Shown here in pieces: positions 46,193-55,188 of a DNA stretch of 64,000 bases. The stretch covers positions 248,001 to 312,000 of the forward strand of contig NZ_JACYFJ010000001.1 of the NCBI RefSeq assembly GCF_014855495.1, given 5' to 3'. The notes below the pieces were generated by a model, which was not told where the DNA came from, searched no databases, and worked only from the letters and a program-made list of their open reading frames with translations. The DNA comes from Euzebyella saccharophila. Lineage in GTDB: Bacteria > Bacteroidota > Bacteroidia > Flavobacteriales > Flavobacteriaceae. The translations under genes and the position numbers were made by a program. How positions within the stretch are numbered: the first letter of the stretch is position 1; each line of letters begins with the position of its first letter.

Positions 46193-47977
46193 ATGGGCCA
46201 ATTAAGTAAAATTCTATACCCTAAAGACCTTCGCGAACTTTCAATAGGAGATTTGCCTCCTCTTGCAAAAGAGCTTCGTGAGTTTATAATTGATATAGTT
46301 TCTACAAAAGAGGGTCATTTAGGCGCCAGCCTAGGTGTGGTAGAATTGACCATAGCCCTACACTATGTTTTTAATACGCCTAATGATAAAATTATTTGGG
46401 ACGTTGGGCACCAAGCCTACGGACATAAAATACTGACCGGTAGAAAAGATAGGTTTTACACCAATAGACAATTAGGGGGAATAAGTGGCTTTCCTAAAAT
46501 AGAAGAGAGTGAATATGATGTATTTGGTACGGGGCACAGCTCAACATCTATTTCAGCAATTTTAGGAATGGCTTTGGCCTCGAGCCTTAAGGGTGAAATG
46601 AACCAACACCATATTGCAGTTATTGGTGATGCATCCATTGCCAGTGGAATGGCATTTGAAGGGTTAAACCACGCCGGTGTAACCAACGCCAATGTGCTGA
46701 TTATCTTGAACGACAATGCTATTGGTATAGATCCTAGCGTTGGGGCTCTCAAAAAATACCTAACCAATGTAAAAAAGGGAACGGCCAAAGAAGAAAACAT
46801 TTTTGAATGTCTAAATTTTGATTACTCCGGTCCCATAGACGGTCACAATTTAAAAGCGCTTGTTGAAGAATTGCAGCGTCTTAAAGATATTAAAGGGCCA
46901 AAATTACTCCATGTTATTACCACTAAGGGAAAGGGGTTACAAAAAGCGGAAGAAGACCAAGTAACTTATCATGCCCCTGGAAAATTCGATAAAATAACAG
47001 GGGAACGTCAAAAAGGAAAGAACACCAATATTCCTCCAAAATACCAGGATGTTTTTGGTCATTCCATTGTTGAATTGGCCCAAACCAACGAGAATATTAT
47101 TGGCATAACCCCTGCAATGCCTACAGGAAGCTCCCTTAAAATAATGATGGAGCAAATTCCTGAAAGGGCCATAGACGTAGGCATTGCAGAACAGCATGCG
47201 GTTACTTTGGCCGCAGGTATGGCTGCGGAAGGTCTACAAGTTTTTTGTAACGTATATTCCACTTTTTTACAACGCGCCTATGATCAGATAATCCATGACG
47301 TAGCAATTCAAAAACTACCGGTTATTTTTTGTTTGGATAGGGCCGGATTGGTTGGGGAAGACGGACCAACGCATCATGGACTTTTTGATATTGCCTATTT
47401 GCGCTGTGTGCCCAACCTTATTATTTTTGCGCCCATGAACGAGATGGAGCTGCGAAACATCATGTATACTGCGCAATTAGGTCTTGACCGCCCTATTGCC
47501 ATACGCTATCCCAGAGGAAGAGGTGTTACCGTAAACTGGAAAACCCCGTTCCAAAAAATAACAATCGGTGCAGCCAACAGAATAAAAAAAGGTACGAAAC
47601 TTGCTGTCCTTTCCATAGGTCATATAGGAAATGCAGCTGTCGATGCTATAGAACAGTGTACAGATCCTAAAAAGGTATCCCATTATAACATGCGTTTTGT
47701 AAAACCTTTGGACATAAAAACGCTCGATTACATATTTTCCTCCTTTGAGACCATTATTACCATTGAGGACGGTTGCAAACTTGGAGGTTTTGGATCAGCA
47801 ATATTGGAGTATGCCAATGAAGTAGGTTTTTCAAACAAAATACACATTATGGGAGTTGAGGATGAGTTTATGGGCCACGGCACCATTGAAGAACTCCATC
47901 AACTTTCAAAGATTGACACCAACACTATAACAATCCAACTAAATAATCTCCTCCATGCGCCACAACCACCATCTTAG
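46193..47977 (+). CDS. dxs: 1-deoxy-D-xylulose-5-phosphate synthase
   Basis: 594 residues, slightly short for Dxs (620-640). Thiamine-diphosphate-enzyme features: GHQAYGHKILTGR, GDASIASGMAFEGLNHAG, then the transketolase-like GLVGEDGPTHHGLFD and DVGIAEQHAVTLAAGMAAEG. It makes 1-deoxy-D-xylulose 5-phosphate from pyruvate and glyceraldehyde 3-phosphate, the first step of the MEP isoprenoid route. The DUF3078 gene starts 23 bases before its stop. Flavobacteria use this route for carotenoids and quinones, matching crtY and the polyprenyl synthetase here. Confidence 0.96.
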   Translation: MGQLSKILYPKDLRELSIGDLPPLAKELREFIIDIVSTKEGHLGASLGVVELTIALHYVFNTPNDKIIWDVGHQAYGHKILTGRKDRFYTNRQLGGISGFPKIEESEYDVFGTGHSSTSISAILGMALASSLKGEMNQHHIAVIGDASIASGMAFEGLNHAGVTNANVLIILNDNAIGIDPSVGALKKYLTNVKKGTAKEENIFECLNFDYSGPIDGHNLKALVEELQRLKDIKGPKLLHVITTKGKGLQKAEEDQVTYHAPGKFDKITGERQKGKNTNIPPKYQDVFGHSIVELAQTNENIIGITPAMPTGSSLKIMMEQIPERAIDVGIAEQHAVTLAAGMAAEGLQVFCNVYSTFLQRAYDQIIHDVAIQKLPVIFCLDRAGLVGEDGPTHHGLFDIAYLRCVPNLIIFAPMNEMELRNIMYTAQLGLDRPIAIRYPRGRGVTVNWKTPFQKITIGAANRIKKGTKLAVLSIGHIGNAAVDAIEQCTDPKKVSHYNMRFVKPLDIKTLDYIFSSFETIITIEDGCKLGGFGSAILEYANEVGFSNKIHIMGVEDEFMGHGTIEELHQLSKIDTNTITIQLNNLLHAPQPPS

Positions 47978-49133
47978 TTATTTATTTAGCATTTTTCTTT
48001 TTTGTCTGGGAATCTTTCATCTTTCAGCACAGGAAAACGATTCCATCCCCAACAACCAACATTCTCAAAAGACGGATTCCATTGCTATTTTAATCCCAGA
48101 GATAGCACTGGACAGTATTGTTATTGATACCACCATTGTAGATACCGTTGTAATCAGGAAAACGCAAGAAAAAATCAAAAATATACCAAGGAGTGTCGAT
48201 TTAATGAATCCCGTTATTTCCTTTAAACGCACAAAGGCATTGGGAGATAAACCCAACAACTTTAAGGTTCCCTCCTTTTGGACCAATGTGAACCAACTTG
48301 GCATTAATTTTAGCGAGGTGGCCTTTGTAAACTGGAATGCCGGTGGTAACAACTCCATTTCGGCCTTGGGAAAAGCCAAGTTTGAGAGAAATTATAAGTT
48401 TCGGTATATTCAATGGGACAACTATATGGAAATGAGTTATGGACTCAATATTCAGGAGAACCAAAAAATAAGAAAGACCGATGATTCCTTTAGGGTAAGT
48501 TCCACTTTTGGTTTTCAAAGAGATACCATCAGCAACTGGTATTACTCCGTAAAGGCCAATTTTAACACCCAGTTCTCCAACGGTTATAAATACCCTAACA
48601 GAGACAATCCCATCTCACGATTTATGGCTCCGGGTTATTCATTTCTTGGTGCAGGTACTTCCTACATCACCAAAGACCAACGATTCAACCTCTACATTTC
48701 GCCATTTACACAAAAAGTTACGTTTGTGTTGGATGAGGAATTGGCCAATAAGGGAGCGTTTGGGGTACAAAAAGCGGTTACGGATGCCGAAGGGAATATT
48801 ATAGAAGAGGGCAAAAGGACCCAAATAGAATTCGGTTTTTTAGTCACCAATCAATGGCAGACCGTTCTCATGAAAAACACCAATCTCAAAAACCGATTGT
48901 CCTTATACACAGACTATCTCCGGAATTTTGGAAATATTGATGTAGACTGGGAAATGACCATAGATTTAAGGGTGAATAAGTATATTTTGACCTCTATCGG
49001 AACACATATCATTTATGACGACGACATTCTTTTTGATGAACAAACCAATGACGAGGGTATAGTTACCAATCCCGGAAGGCCAAAAATTCAGTTTAAACAA
49101 CTGCTAGGCGTTGGGGTAAGTTATGCCTTTTAG
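47955..49133 (+). CDS. DUF3078 outer membrane-type protein
   Basis: 392 residues. A signal peptide (about 1-25, LGIFHLSAQ) is followed by a Ser/Asp/Ile-rich stretch and then by NFSEVAFVNWNAGGNNSISALG, the DUF3078 signature, and beta-strand-like repeats ending in VGVSYAF, a typical outer-membrane C-terminus. The function is unknown. Its start lies inside dxs (23-base overlap), implying translational coupling, and its stop interleaves with that of the convergent dGTPase gene (TTAG). Confidence 0.9.
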   Translation: MRHNHHLSYLFSIFLFCLGIFHLSAQENDSIPNNQHSQKTDSIAILIPEIALDSIVIDTTIVDTVVIRKTQEKIKNIPRSVDLMNPVISFKRTKALGDKPNNFKVPSFWTNVNQLGINFSEVAFVNWNAGGNNSISALGKAKFERNYKFRYIQWDNYMEMSYGLNIQENQKIRKTDDSFRVSSTFGFQRDTISNWYYSVKANFNTQFSNGYKYPNRDNPISRFMAPGYSFLGAGTSYITKDQRFNLYISPFTQKVTFVLDEELANKGAFGVQKAVTDAEGNIIEEGKRTQIEFGFLVTNQWQTVLMKNTNLKNRLSLYTDYLRNFGNIDVDWEMTIDLRVNKYILTSIGTHIIYDDDILFDEQTNDEGIVTNPGRPKIQFKQLLGVGVSYAF

Positions 49134-50473
49134 AGCTGCTTACCCATAATTTTATTGTGAATGTGAACAGCAGACCGATCAGATAAACTTGCCACGTAGC
49201 AGCAAGTATTTAACAATATTTCATAGACGGAGGTTACTCTATTTTGATAGCATTCCGGAAGCGTGGTAATCAGGAGTTCATCATAATTTCCGGCTTTCCC
49301 CTCCCTTTGTCGTAGTAACGCCTGGGTATAAACCTCAAGAATATCCGAAATAATTTTATAACCGGCTATTTCCTTTTCAATGACTTCTTGGGAACGATAA
49401 ATTTTTTCAACGCTTAGGGAAATAATATCCGATACTTGAGCTTCATACTTACTTTTGTCCAAGAGCGAGACCGAAAATTCACCATTCAAGATAGCTTCCT
49501 CATTATCTATAAAAACATCTACCGCATCGGAAATTAAGGTACTGATGGCAAGTGCCCGTAAATAGCTTAATCTATCTTCCTTGAAGGCCAAAGAATTATA
49601 CTTTTTGGTATTAATATTATCCTTAACCAATTTTATTAGGTATTCCAGAGCGTAGTCCTCTGAAATCAATCCCAAATTAATACCATCCTCAAAGTCGATA
49701 ATAGTATAGCAAATGTCATCTGCCGCTTCAACCAAATACGTGAGTGGATGGCGAGAATAGGAGACGGATTCCCCTTTTCTCGTTTGCAACAAACCCAACT
49801 CCTCCGCTACTTGACAAAAGGTGTCCTTATCGGATTGAAAAAAACCAAACTTCTTATCGGAAATATGTTGGCTTGGCCTCTTGGGCAAGGACTCCTTGGG
49901 ATACTTCATAAACGCCCCCAATGTGCTATAACTAAGCCTTAAACCACCTTCAACTCCTTTTTTGGATTGGGTAAGAAGCCTAAATCCATTCGCATTGCCT
50001 TCAAAATCAATTAAATCCTGATACTCTTTTTTAGATAATAACGATTGATATTTTACTCCCTTTCCAGTCTTAAAAAATTCACCAATGGCCTTCTCCCCAC
50101 TATGCCCAAAAGGAGGGTTTCCAATATCATGTGAAAGAGCTGCAGCGGCAACAATGGCACCAAAATCATTAAATCGGTAACCATGCACTTGGGCCAAGTG
50201 GGGATGCTTTTTCAAAATTTTCTTTCCGGCGATTCTTCCTAAACTACGCCCTACCACAGAAACCTCCAAGCTATGCGTAAGCCGTGTATGTACAAAATCT
50301 GTATTGGAAAGAGGGATGACCTGTGTTTTATCCTGTAGACTTCTGAAGGCACTGGAAAATATAATTCGGTCATAATCCACCTCGAAACCTAACCGCGTAT
50401 CGTCTTGTTCCTTTCGCAACCTTTTCAAGGTATCGCCCTGTCTTTTTAAAGACAAAAGTTTTTCCCATTCCAT
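49130..50473 (-). CDS. dgt: Deoxyguanosinetriphosphate triphosphohydrolase
   Basis: 447 residues, HD-domain dNTPase. HTRLTHSLEVSVVGRSLG and SHDIGNPPFGHSGE supply the metal-binding His and HD residues, and EAADDICYTIIDFEDG carries a further Asp. It cleaves dGTP to deoxyguanosine and tripolyphosphate and may limit dNTP pools. Length is in range for bacterial Dgt. Stop codon interleaves with DUF3078. Confidence 0.94.
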   Translation of the reverse strand: MEWEKLLSLKRQGDTLKRLRKEQDDTRLGFEVDYDRIIFSSAFRSLQDKTQVIPLSNTDFVHTRLTHSLEVSVVGRSLGRIAGKKILKKHPHLAQVHGYRFNDFGAIVAAAALSHDIGNPPFGHSGEKAIGEFFKTGKGVKYQSLLSKKEYQDLIDFEGNANGFRLLTQSKKGVEGGLRLSYSTLGAFMKYPKESLPKRPSQHISDKKFGFFQSDKDTFCQVAEELGLLQTRKGESVSYSRHPLTYLVEAADDICYTIIDFEDGINLGLISEDYALEYLIKLVKDNINTKKYNSLAFKEDRLSYLRALAISTLISDAVDVFIDNEEAILNGEFSVSLLDKSKYEAQVSDIISLSVEKIYRSQEVIEKEIAGYKIISDILEVYTQALLRQREGKAGNYDELLITTLPECYQNRVTSVYEILLNTCCYVASLSDRSAVHIHNKIMGKQL

Positions 50474-50622
50474 ATCTGCTAATTATGCTTGCAAGATACA
50501 TCATTTGATGTGTACCAATTGCAGCCTCTAGAACTGTAAAATTTAACGTTAATTCTACTTTGTTTTAAAATACTGGTAACCTAAACTTTACATTGTATTT
50601 TTTTCTTTGCCAAAAGAAAAAA

Positions 50623-50997
50623 ATGAAAAAATTACTTCTTCTTTTTTGTCTCCTTATAGGCACAGGTGTCTACGCACAATCCGAAGGGATAATCAAAGGA
50701 AATATCACGGATATGGAAATGGGCGGCGAACCTCTAATGTTTGCCTTGGTTGAAATTGACGGAACCAATTGGTCCACGGAGACCAATTTCAACGGAAACT
50801 TTGAATTGGAGCATATAACCCCGGGCAACTATACCTTAGAAATAAGCTCCTTGGGTTATTCAACCATATCCTTACCTATTGAAGTGGTTGATAGTGAAAC
50901 TATTTATATTCAAGAAGGTCTGCATGCTAAACAAATAAGTTTAGAAGATGTGCAAACACTTACGAGTACCAAGAAAACTGCCTTTGCAGGCAAATAA
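50623..50997 (+). CDS. Stand-alone carboxypeptidase-like regulatory domain protein
   Basis: 124 residues: signal peptide (MKKLLLLFCLLIGTGVYAQ) and one CarboxypepD_reg domain (GNITDMEMGGEPLMFALVE, NFNGNFELEHITPGNYTLEI, SSLGYSTISLPIEV), ending with a short Lys tail. This is the same domain found at the N-terminus of SusC and TonB receptors, but no plug or barrel follows. ATG at 50623 is preferred to an upstream TTG (ten extra residues). A strong bidirectional terminator follows. It could be a remnant of a receptor or a periplasmic signalling adaptor; the sequence cannot tell. Confidence 0.8.
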   Translation: MKKLLLLFCLLIGTGVYAQSEGIIKGNITDMEMGGEPLMFALVEIDGTNWSTETNFNGNFELEHITPGNYTLEISSLGYSTISLPIEVVDSETIYIQEGLHAKQISLEDVQTLTSTKKTAFAGK

Positions 50998-51013
50998 TTA
51001 AAATGGCAAGCAT

Positions 51014-51045
51014 AAAAAAAGCAACGCTTTTGCGTTGCTTTTTTT
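51014..51045. terminator. Bidirectional terminator between the carboxypeptidase-like and YwqK-like genes
   Basis: GCAACGC-TTTT-GCGTTGC with seven A before and seven T after. It serves both convergent genes. Confidence 0.9.
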
Positions 51046-51068
51046 ATATGCTATCAACTAGTAGCCAA

Positions 51069-51428
51069 CTAATCTTTGGACACCAATGAAGATTTGTTTC
51101 CCTTATCCGTAACACTGGCTATTGCATTGTTATCAAACTGCACCTCCTTTACAACACCGTTACTGATGAACCTCCATTTTCCAGTTCTAATTCCACGGTT
51201 ATATCTTCCCTCTGAAATTAAATCCCCTTCTTCATTGTACTTTAACCAATCTCCATGCAACTTTCCATCTAAATCAAAAGTTCCCTGTTGACTTATTTCT
51301 CCGTTATCATGAAAATAAGTAGCTTCTATAAGATTAGTTTCCGTATTTAATTTTACCTCTTTCTCTTTTTGTGCATAGCCAACACTTAACGTTAAGGCCA
51401 TTGCGATTAAAACGATTGTATTCTTCAT
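51069..51428 (-). CDS. YwqK-like MORN-repeat secreted protein
   Basis: 119 residues with a signal peptide (TIVLIAMALTLSVGYAQ) and MORN/YwqK-type repeats (NGEISQQGTFDLDGKLHGDW and EGDLISEGRYNRGIRTGKWRF). Such repeats bind lipids or act as structural folds; the family is sometimes labelled antitoxin, which I would not assume. A mirrored Pho-box-like pair lies 55-72 bases upstream of its ATG. Role unknown. Confidence 0.75.
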   Translation of the reverse strand: MKNTIVLIAMALTLSVGYAQKEKEVKLNTETNLIEATYFHDNGEISQQGTFDLDGKLHGDWLKYNEEGDLISEGRYNRGIRTGKWRFISNGVVKEVQFDNNAIASVTDKGNKSSLVSKD

Positions 51429-51483
51429 ATCTCTTTATTTTTTTTATTACTAAAATTTGGATGTCTTACCCTACAACTTTCAA

Positions 51484-51500
51484 TGTAAATAGTATTTAAA
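51484..51500 (-). promoter_or_regulatory. Pho-box-like pair toward the YwqK-like gene
   Basis: On the minus strand TTTAAA-TACTA-TTTACA, followed by TTGAA, has an 11-base period and 5-base spacers, the same core (TTTACATTGAA) as the plus-strand array 70 bases away. Confidence 0.45.
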
Positions 51501-51550
51501 CCTGAAAGCATTCACGTTCTAAGCAGAACATAAATCAAAGTTACGATAAT

Positions 51551-51600
51551 TTTACATTAAAAACACTATTGCTTAACATTAAATTTACATTGAAAACGCA
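51551..51600 (+). promoter_or_regulatory. Pho-box-like 11-bp direct repeats upstream of the phosphate transporter
   Basis: Hexamers start at 51551 (TTTACA), 51562 (AACACT), 51573 (TTAACA), 51584 (TTTACA) and 51595 (AACGCA), with 5-base spacers (TTAAA, ATTGC, TTAAA, TTGAA). Three match TT(A/T/C)ACA, the Bacillus PhoP half-site, with its 11-base period. The array is about 280 bases before the PiT start, so the distance is unusual and the link is an inference. Confidence 0.5.
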
Positions 51601-51799
51601 AACAATATTCTTTTATTGCCACCCTATTACAAAAAGTTCCTCTAATATGACCTTAAAATAAATTGAAATGCGCTTGCAAAGGCTTTATTTACAGCACAAA
51701 TAAAAAATGTAGTCTAATTCGAAATTATTTTTAAAGCAAATTTTCATTTATCCTTCTACCTAGCATGAGTTAATTTCTGTTTATCCAATGATTTCTAAT

Positions 51800-51830
51800 T
51801 TGGGTAGCATATAAACACTTCATAACTTTA
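51800..51830 (+). promoter_or_regulatory. Promoter of the PiT phosphate transporter gene
   Basis: TTG (51800-51802), a 20-base spacer and TAACTTTA (51823-51830) fit the Bacteroidota consensus with one mismatch in the -7 box. The ATG is 53 bases downstream. Confidence 0.5.
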
Positions 51831-51883
51831 TATTAACCTAATTACTAAATTATAATGGCATTTTTGTGCTTATTTTAAAATTA

Positions 51884-54133
51884 ATGGGCGAAAGTTTATA
51901 TCTATTTATGATTGTGGCACTAGCAGTGCTTGCCATAACAGATTTGGTAGTTGGAGTTAGTAATGACGCGGTTAATTTTCTTAATTCTGCCATTGGCTCA
52001 AAAGCCATATCCTTTAGAACTATAATGATTGTTGCCAGTGTAGGTATTGCTTTTGGAGCAATGTCCTCAAGTGGTATGATGGAGGTGGCCCGAAAAGGCA
52101 TTTTCAATCCAGAACAATTTGTATTTTCTGAAATCATGATTGTCTTTATGGCCGTTATGATTACGGACATTTTACTACTGGATTTTTTCAATACCCTGGG
52201 AATGCCTACCTCAACAACGGTTTCCATTGTATTTGAACTTTTAGGGGCGGCTGTGGCCATTTCAATCGTAAAAATTTTCAGTAATGATGATTCCCTTGGA
52301 GATCTAGGATCGTATATCAATACCGATAAGGCAACGGAAATCATCCTGGGCATTCTTCTTTCAGTGGTTATAGCCTTTACTATTGGAGCATTGGTCCAAT
52401 TTGTTTCCCGACTTCTCATCTCATTTAAGTTTGATCAAAAACCCAAGTGGGTAAGTGCTATTTTTGGCGGATTTGCCGTCACCTCCATTATCTATTTTAT
52501 CATAGTTAAGGGACTTAAAAGTGCAGCTATATTTGGTCCGGAAACCTTGGCTTTCATAGGAGAAAACCCAGAGATATTTCTTCTGATGAACTTTGTCTTT
52601 TGGACCCTCTTCTCCCTTTTGGTTACCACCATTTTTAAATGGAATGTTTATGTAGTGGTCATCGTACTGGGAACATTTGCGCTTGCCATGGCTTTTGCAG
52701 GTAACGACTTGGTGAATTTTATAGGAGTTCCTTTAGCGGCCCTTGCTTCTTATACTGCATGGAGCGAATCTGGGATTCCTGCTACGGAATTTACTATGGA
52801 AGGTTTGGCTTCTGCCGTGCAGACCCCTACATATTTACTGCTGTTTTCCGGGGTAATCATGGTTATAACCCTTTGGTTTTCTTCCAAAGCAAGAAATGTG
52901 GTCAAGACCAGTGTAGACCTTTCAAGACAGGACGAAGGTGATGAACGCTTTCAGCCTAATTTCCTATCGAGACAAATCGTAAAATATACCATCAAGGCAT
53001 CGGAAAATGTTATGGGCGTTATTCCTGATGGGTGGGTAAAACAAATGGACAAGCAGTTTGAAAAACCGTATGTCTATATTCCAAAAAGTAGGATTCAAGA
53101 CCTTCCCGCATTTGATTATGTAAGAGCCGCCGTTAATCTTATGGTGGCCAGTGTTCTGATTTCATTGGCAACTTCCATGAAATTACCACTATCCACTACC
53201 TATGTGACCTTTATGGTAGCCATGGGTTCTTCATTGGCAGACCGGGCGTGGGGTCCTGAAAGTGCTGTTTATCGTGTTGCAGGGGTACTTAATGTTATTG
53301 GGGGTTGGTTCTTTACTGCCATTAGCGCGTTTACGGCTGCGGCCATTATAGCGTATGTTATTCATTTAGGTGGTATTTGGGCTATTGGCATTTTGCTCAT
53401 TTTAGCATTCTTGCTAATTGGCAAAAACTACCTCACCCACTCTAAAAAAATGAAAGAGACCAAACTCGAGGAAAAATTGGAAAAAGCAGAGAGCAACTCA
53501 ATTATTGGGGTTATTGAAGAAAGCTCAGCCAACATAGCATTGGCAATTAATAGAGCGAATAAAATATATACCCAGAGTATTGACGGTTTGGCCAAGCATG
53601 ATATTGATACCTTAAAAAAGAGTAAAAAAGGAATTGCCAAGCTGGACAAGGAAGTTGAGGGCCTAAGGGACAATATTTTCTATTTTATCAAAAATCTTGA
53701 CGAATCCAGTGTAGGTACCAGTAATTTTTATATTACAATCCTAAGTTACCTACAGGACATGACCCAGTCTTTGGAGTACATCGCCAAAGCAGGATATAAA
53801 CACGTCCACAATAATCATAAAAAGCTACGTTTTAATCAAATAAAGGACCTAAAAGAAACCGATGGGTATATTGAAGATCTTTTTGGTGAAATAATAACTA
53901 TTTTTGAGAATAAGGACTTCTTAAAACTTACAGAACTCATTGTAAATAAACAGGAGCTTTTCCAAAAATTGGACCTGAAAATCCAAAAGCAGGTGGAACG
54001 CACCAGAGCAGATGAATCAAGCCCCAAAAACACTGCACTTTATTTTAGTCTCTTGCTTGAAACAAAAGATTTATTAGTAGCTACCATGAACCTGTTGGAG
54101 ACTTATGATGCACACGCCAACGTAAAAGTCTAG
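51884..54133 (+). CDS. PiT-family inorganic phosphate transporter with PhoU-like C-terminus
   Basis: 749 residues. Two inverted PiT halves are seen: GVSNDAVNFLNSAIGSKA with GMPTSTTVSIVFELLG, and later PLSTTYVTFMVAMGSSLADRAWG. The C-terminal part (about 530-749) is helical and charged and resembles a PhoU-type domain (KKGIAKLDKEVEGLRDNIF, ETDGYIEDLFGEIIT). The protein imports phosphate with H+ or Na+. ATG at 51884 is chosen over the in-frame GTG six codons earlier. A Pho-box-like repeat lies far upstream. Confidence 0.93.
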   Translation: MGESLYLFMIVALAVLAITDLVVGVSNDAVNFLNSAIGSKAISFRTIMIVASVGIAFGAMSSSGMMEVARKGIFNPEQFVFSEIMIVFMAVMITDILLLDFFNTLGMPTSTTVSIVFELLGAAVAISIVKIFSNDDSLGDLGSYINTDKATEIILGILLSVVIAFTIGALVQFVSRLLISFKFDQKPKWVSAIFGGFAVTSIIYFIIVKGLKSAAIFGPETLAFIGENPEIFLLMNFVFWTLFSLLVTTIFKWNVYVVVIVLGTFALAMAFAGNDLVNFIGVPLAALASYTAWSESGIPATEFTMEGLASAVQTPTYLLLFSGVIMVITLWFSSKARNVVKTSVDLSRQDEGDERFQPNFLSRQIVKYTIKASENVMGVIPDGWVKQMDKQFEKPYVYIPKSRIQDLPAFDYVRAAVNLMVASVLISLATSMKLPLSTTYVTFMVAMGSSLADRAWGPESAVYRVAGVLNVIGGWFFTAISAFTAAAIIAYVIHLGGIWAIGILLILAFLLIGKNYLTHSKKMKETKLEEKLEKAESNSIIGVIEESSANIALAINRANKIYTQSIDGLAKHDIDTLKKSKKGIAKLDKEVEGLRDNIFYFIKNLDESSVGTSNFYITILSYLQDMTQSLEYIAKAGYKHVHNNHKKLRFNQIKDLKETDGYIEDLFGEIITIFENKDFLKLTELIVNKQELFQKLDLKIQKQVERTRADESSPKNTALYFSLLLETKDLLVATMNLLETYDAHANVKV

Positions 54134-54240
54134 TTGTATTGGTATAATCTTCAGAAAGTAAATAGACAGCTCACTTCATCGAAAAAATATCAGTAAAAGC
54201 TAAAAGTAACGTTAGGTAGTAAGACCCAAATCTTTACTAC

Positions 54241-55188
54241 ATGCGTTTCTCCAGTTATTTAACCATAATTTTTGGTGGTTTTCTATTGGTATCAAGTTGT
54301 GAAAAAAACGATACTTCCATTGAGAATGAAGAGCAGCTTTCCATTAATATTGAAGAAAGTGCCCGTAATTCTGCCCTTCAACTTTACCAAGACTATTATT
54401 TAGCCTCTGCCAATAGTTCTTCGGACATTTCTTGGACGGGCAATGAACCCTCGTGTACACCTGGTTCGGTTCCACAAGATACAAAGGACAAAATATTACT
54501 GAGGTTGGATTATTATAGAAAAGCCGCTGGATTGAATAATGTTATTCAAGAAAACACAAATAAGTCCCAAAAAGCCCAGGAAGCGGCGCTTATGATGCAT
54601 GCGAACGGTGCTTTGGAACATTTTCCACCTAACTCTTGGAAATGTTATACGGAGGATGGCAGCGATGCAGCCGCCAATTCCCTATTAACTTCTATAGATG
54701 GAGCTTCGGCCATTGATTCCTATATTAGGGACCATGGCGCCAGTAATGGACCTGTAGGGCATAGAAGGTGGCTTCTTTGGCCTAGACTACAAGAAATGGG
54801 TATTGGCAACACCAACCGCTACAATGCACTATGGGTGATAGGAAATGCAGGACCAAGACCACAAGACGCACCGGAATTTGTTGCTTGGCCTCCTCAAGGT
54901 TACATTCCTAAACAAGTAACCTTCCCTAGATGGTCATTCTCTATCCATAACGCAGATTTTACCCAAACAAACGTAAAAATGAAATACAAAAATGGTAGTA
55001 CCATTTCTCTGGAAACTGAGGAACTATCCAACTCATTTGGAGATAGAACTATCGTTTGGGCACCAAATATCAATACATCTACCATTGATTCCGATACCAT
55101 TGTGGAAGTTACGCTTGAGAACGTGGTGGTTAATGAAATAAGTAATGATTACACCTATGAAGTAATCATCTTTGATGCAAGAAACTAA
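54241..55188 (+). CDS. CAP-domain lipoprotein
   Basis: 315 residues. A lipobox (VSSC) anchors it. The CAP/SCP-like core runs from about residue 85: LNNVIQENTNKSQKAQEAALMMHANG, then HFPPNSWKC, ASAIDSYIRDHGASNGPVGHRRWLLWPRL with the HxxN-like and GHRRW signatures, and NALWVIGN. A beta-rich C-terminal part follows. CAP proteins are secreted, and their function in bacteria is largely unknown. It ends exactly where the convergent nadD gene ends. Confidence 0.85.
   Translation: MRFSSYLTIIFGGFLLVSSCEKNDTSIENEEQLSINIEESARNSALQLYQDYYLASANSSSDISWTGNEPSCTPGSVPQDTKDKILLRLDYYRKAAGLNNVIQENTNKSQKAQEAALMMHANGALEHFPPNSWKCYTEDGSDAAANSLLTSIDGASAIDSYIRDHGASNGPVGHRRWLLWPRLQEMGIGNTNRYNALWVIGNAGPRPQDAPEFVAWPPQGYIPKQVTFPRWSFSIHNADFTQTNVKMKYKNGSTISLETEELSNSFGDRTIVWAPNINTSTIDSDTIVEVTLENVVVNEISNDYTYEVIIFDARN

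Larger units (their letters stand above)
51429..51883. other. 455-base divergent control region with 11-bp-phased repeats
   Basis: No gene found here. It carries TTTACA/TTAACA hexamers in both directions, a PiT promoter at 51800-51830 and A+T-rich spacer. A frame begins at 51855 (ATG) but stops after eight codons. Confidence 0.8.

Noticed and set aside
51069-51428. Toxin-antitoxin system label for the YwqK-like gene
   Set aside because: The family name suggests antitoxin, but there is no toxin gene beside it and the protein has a signal peptide.
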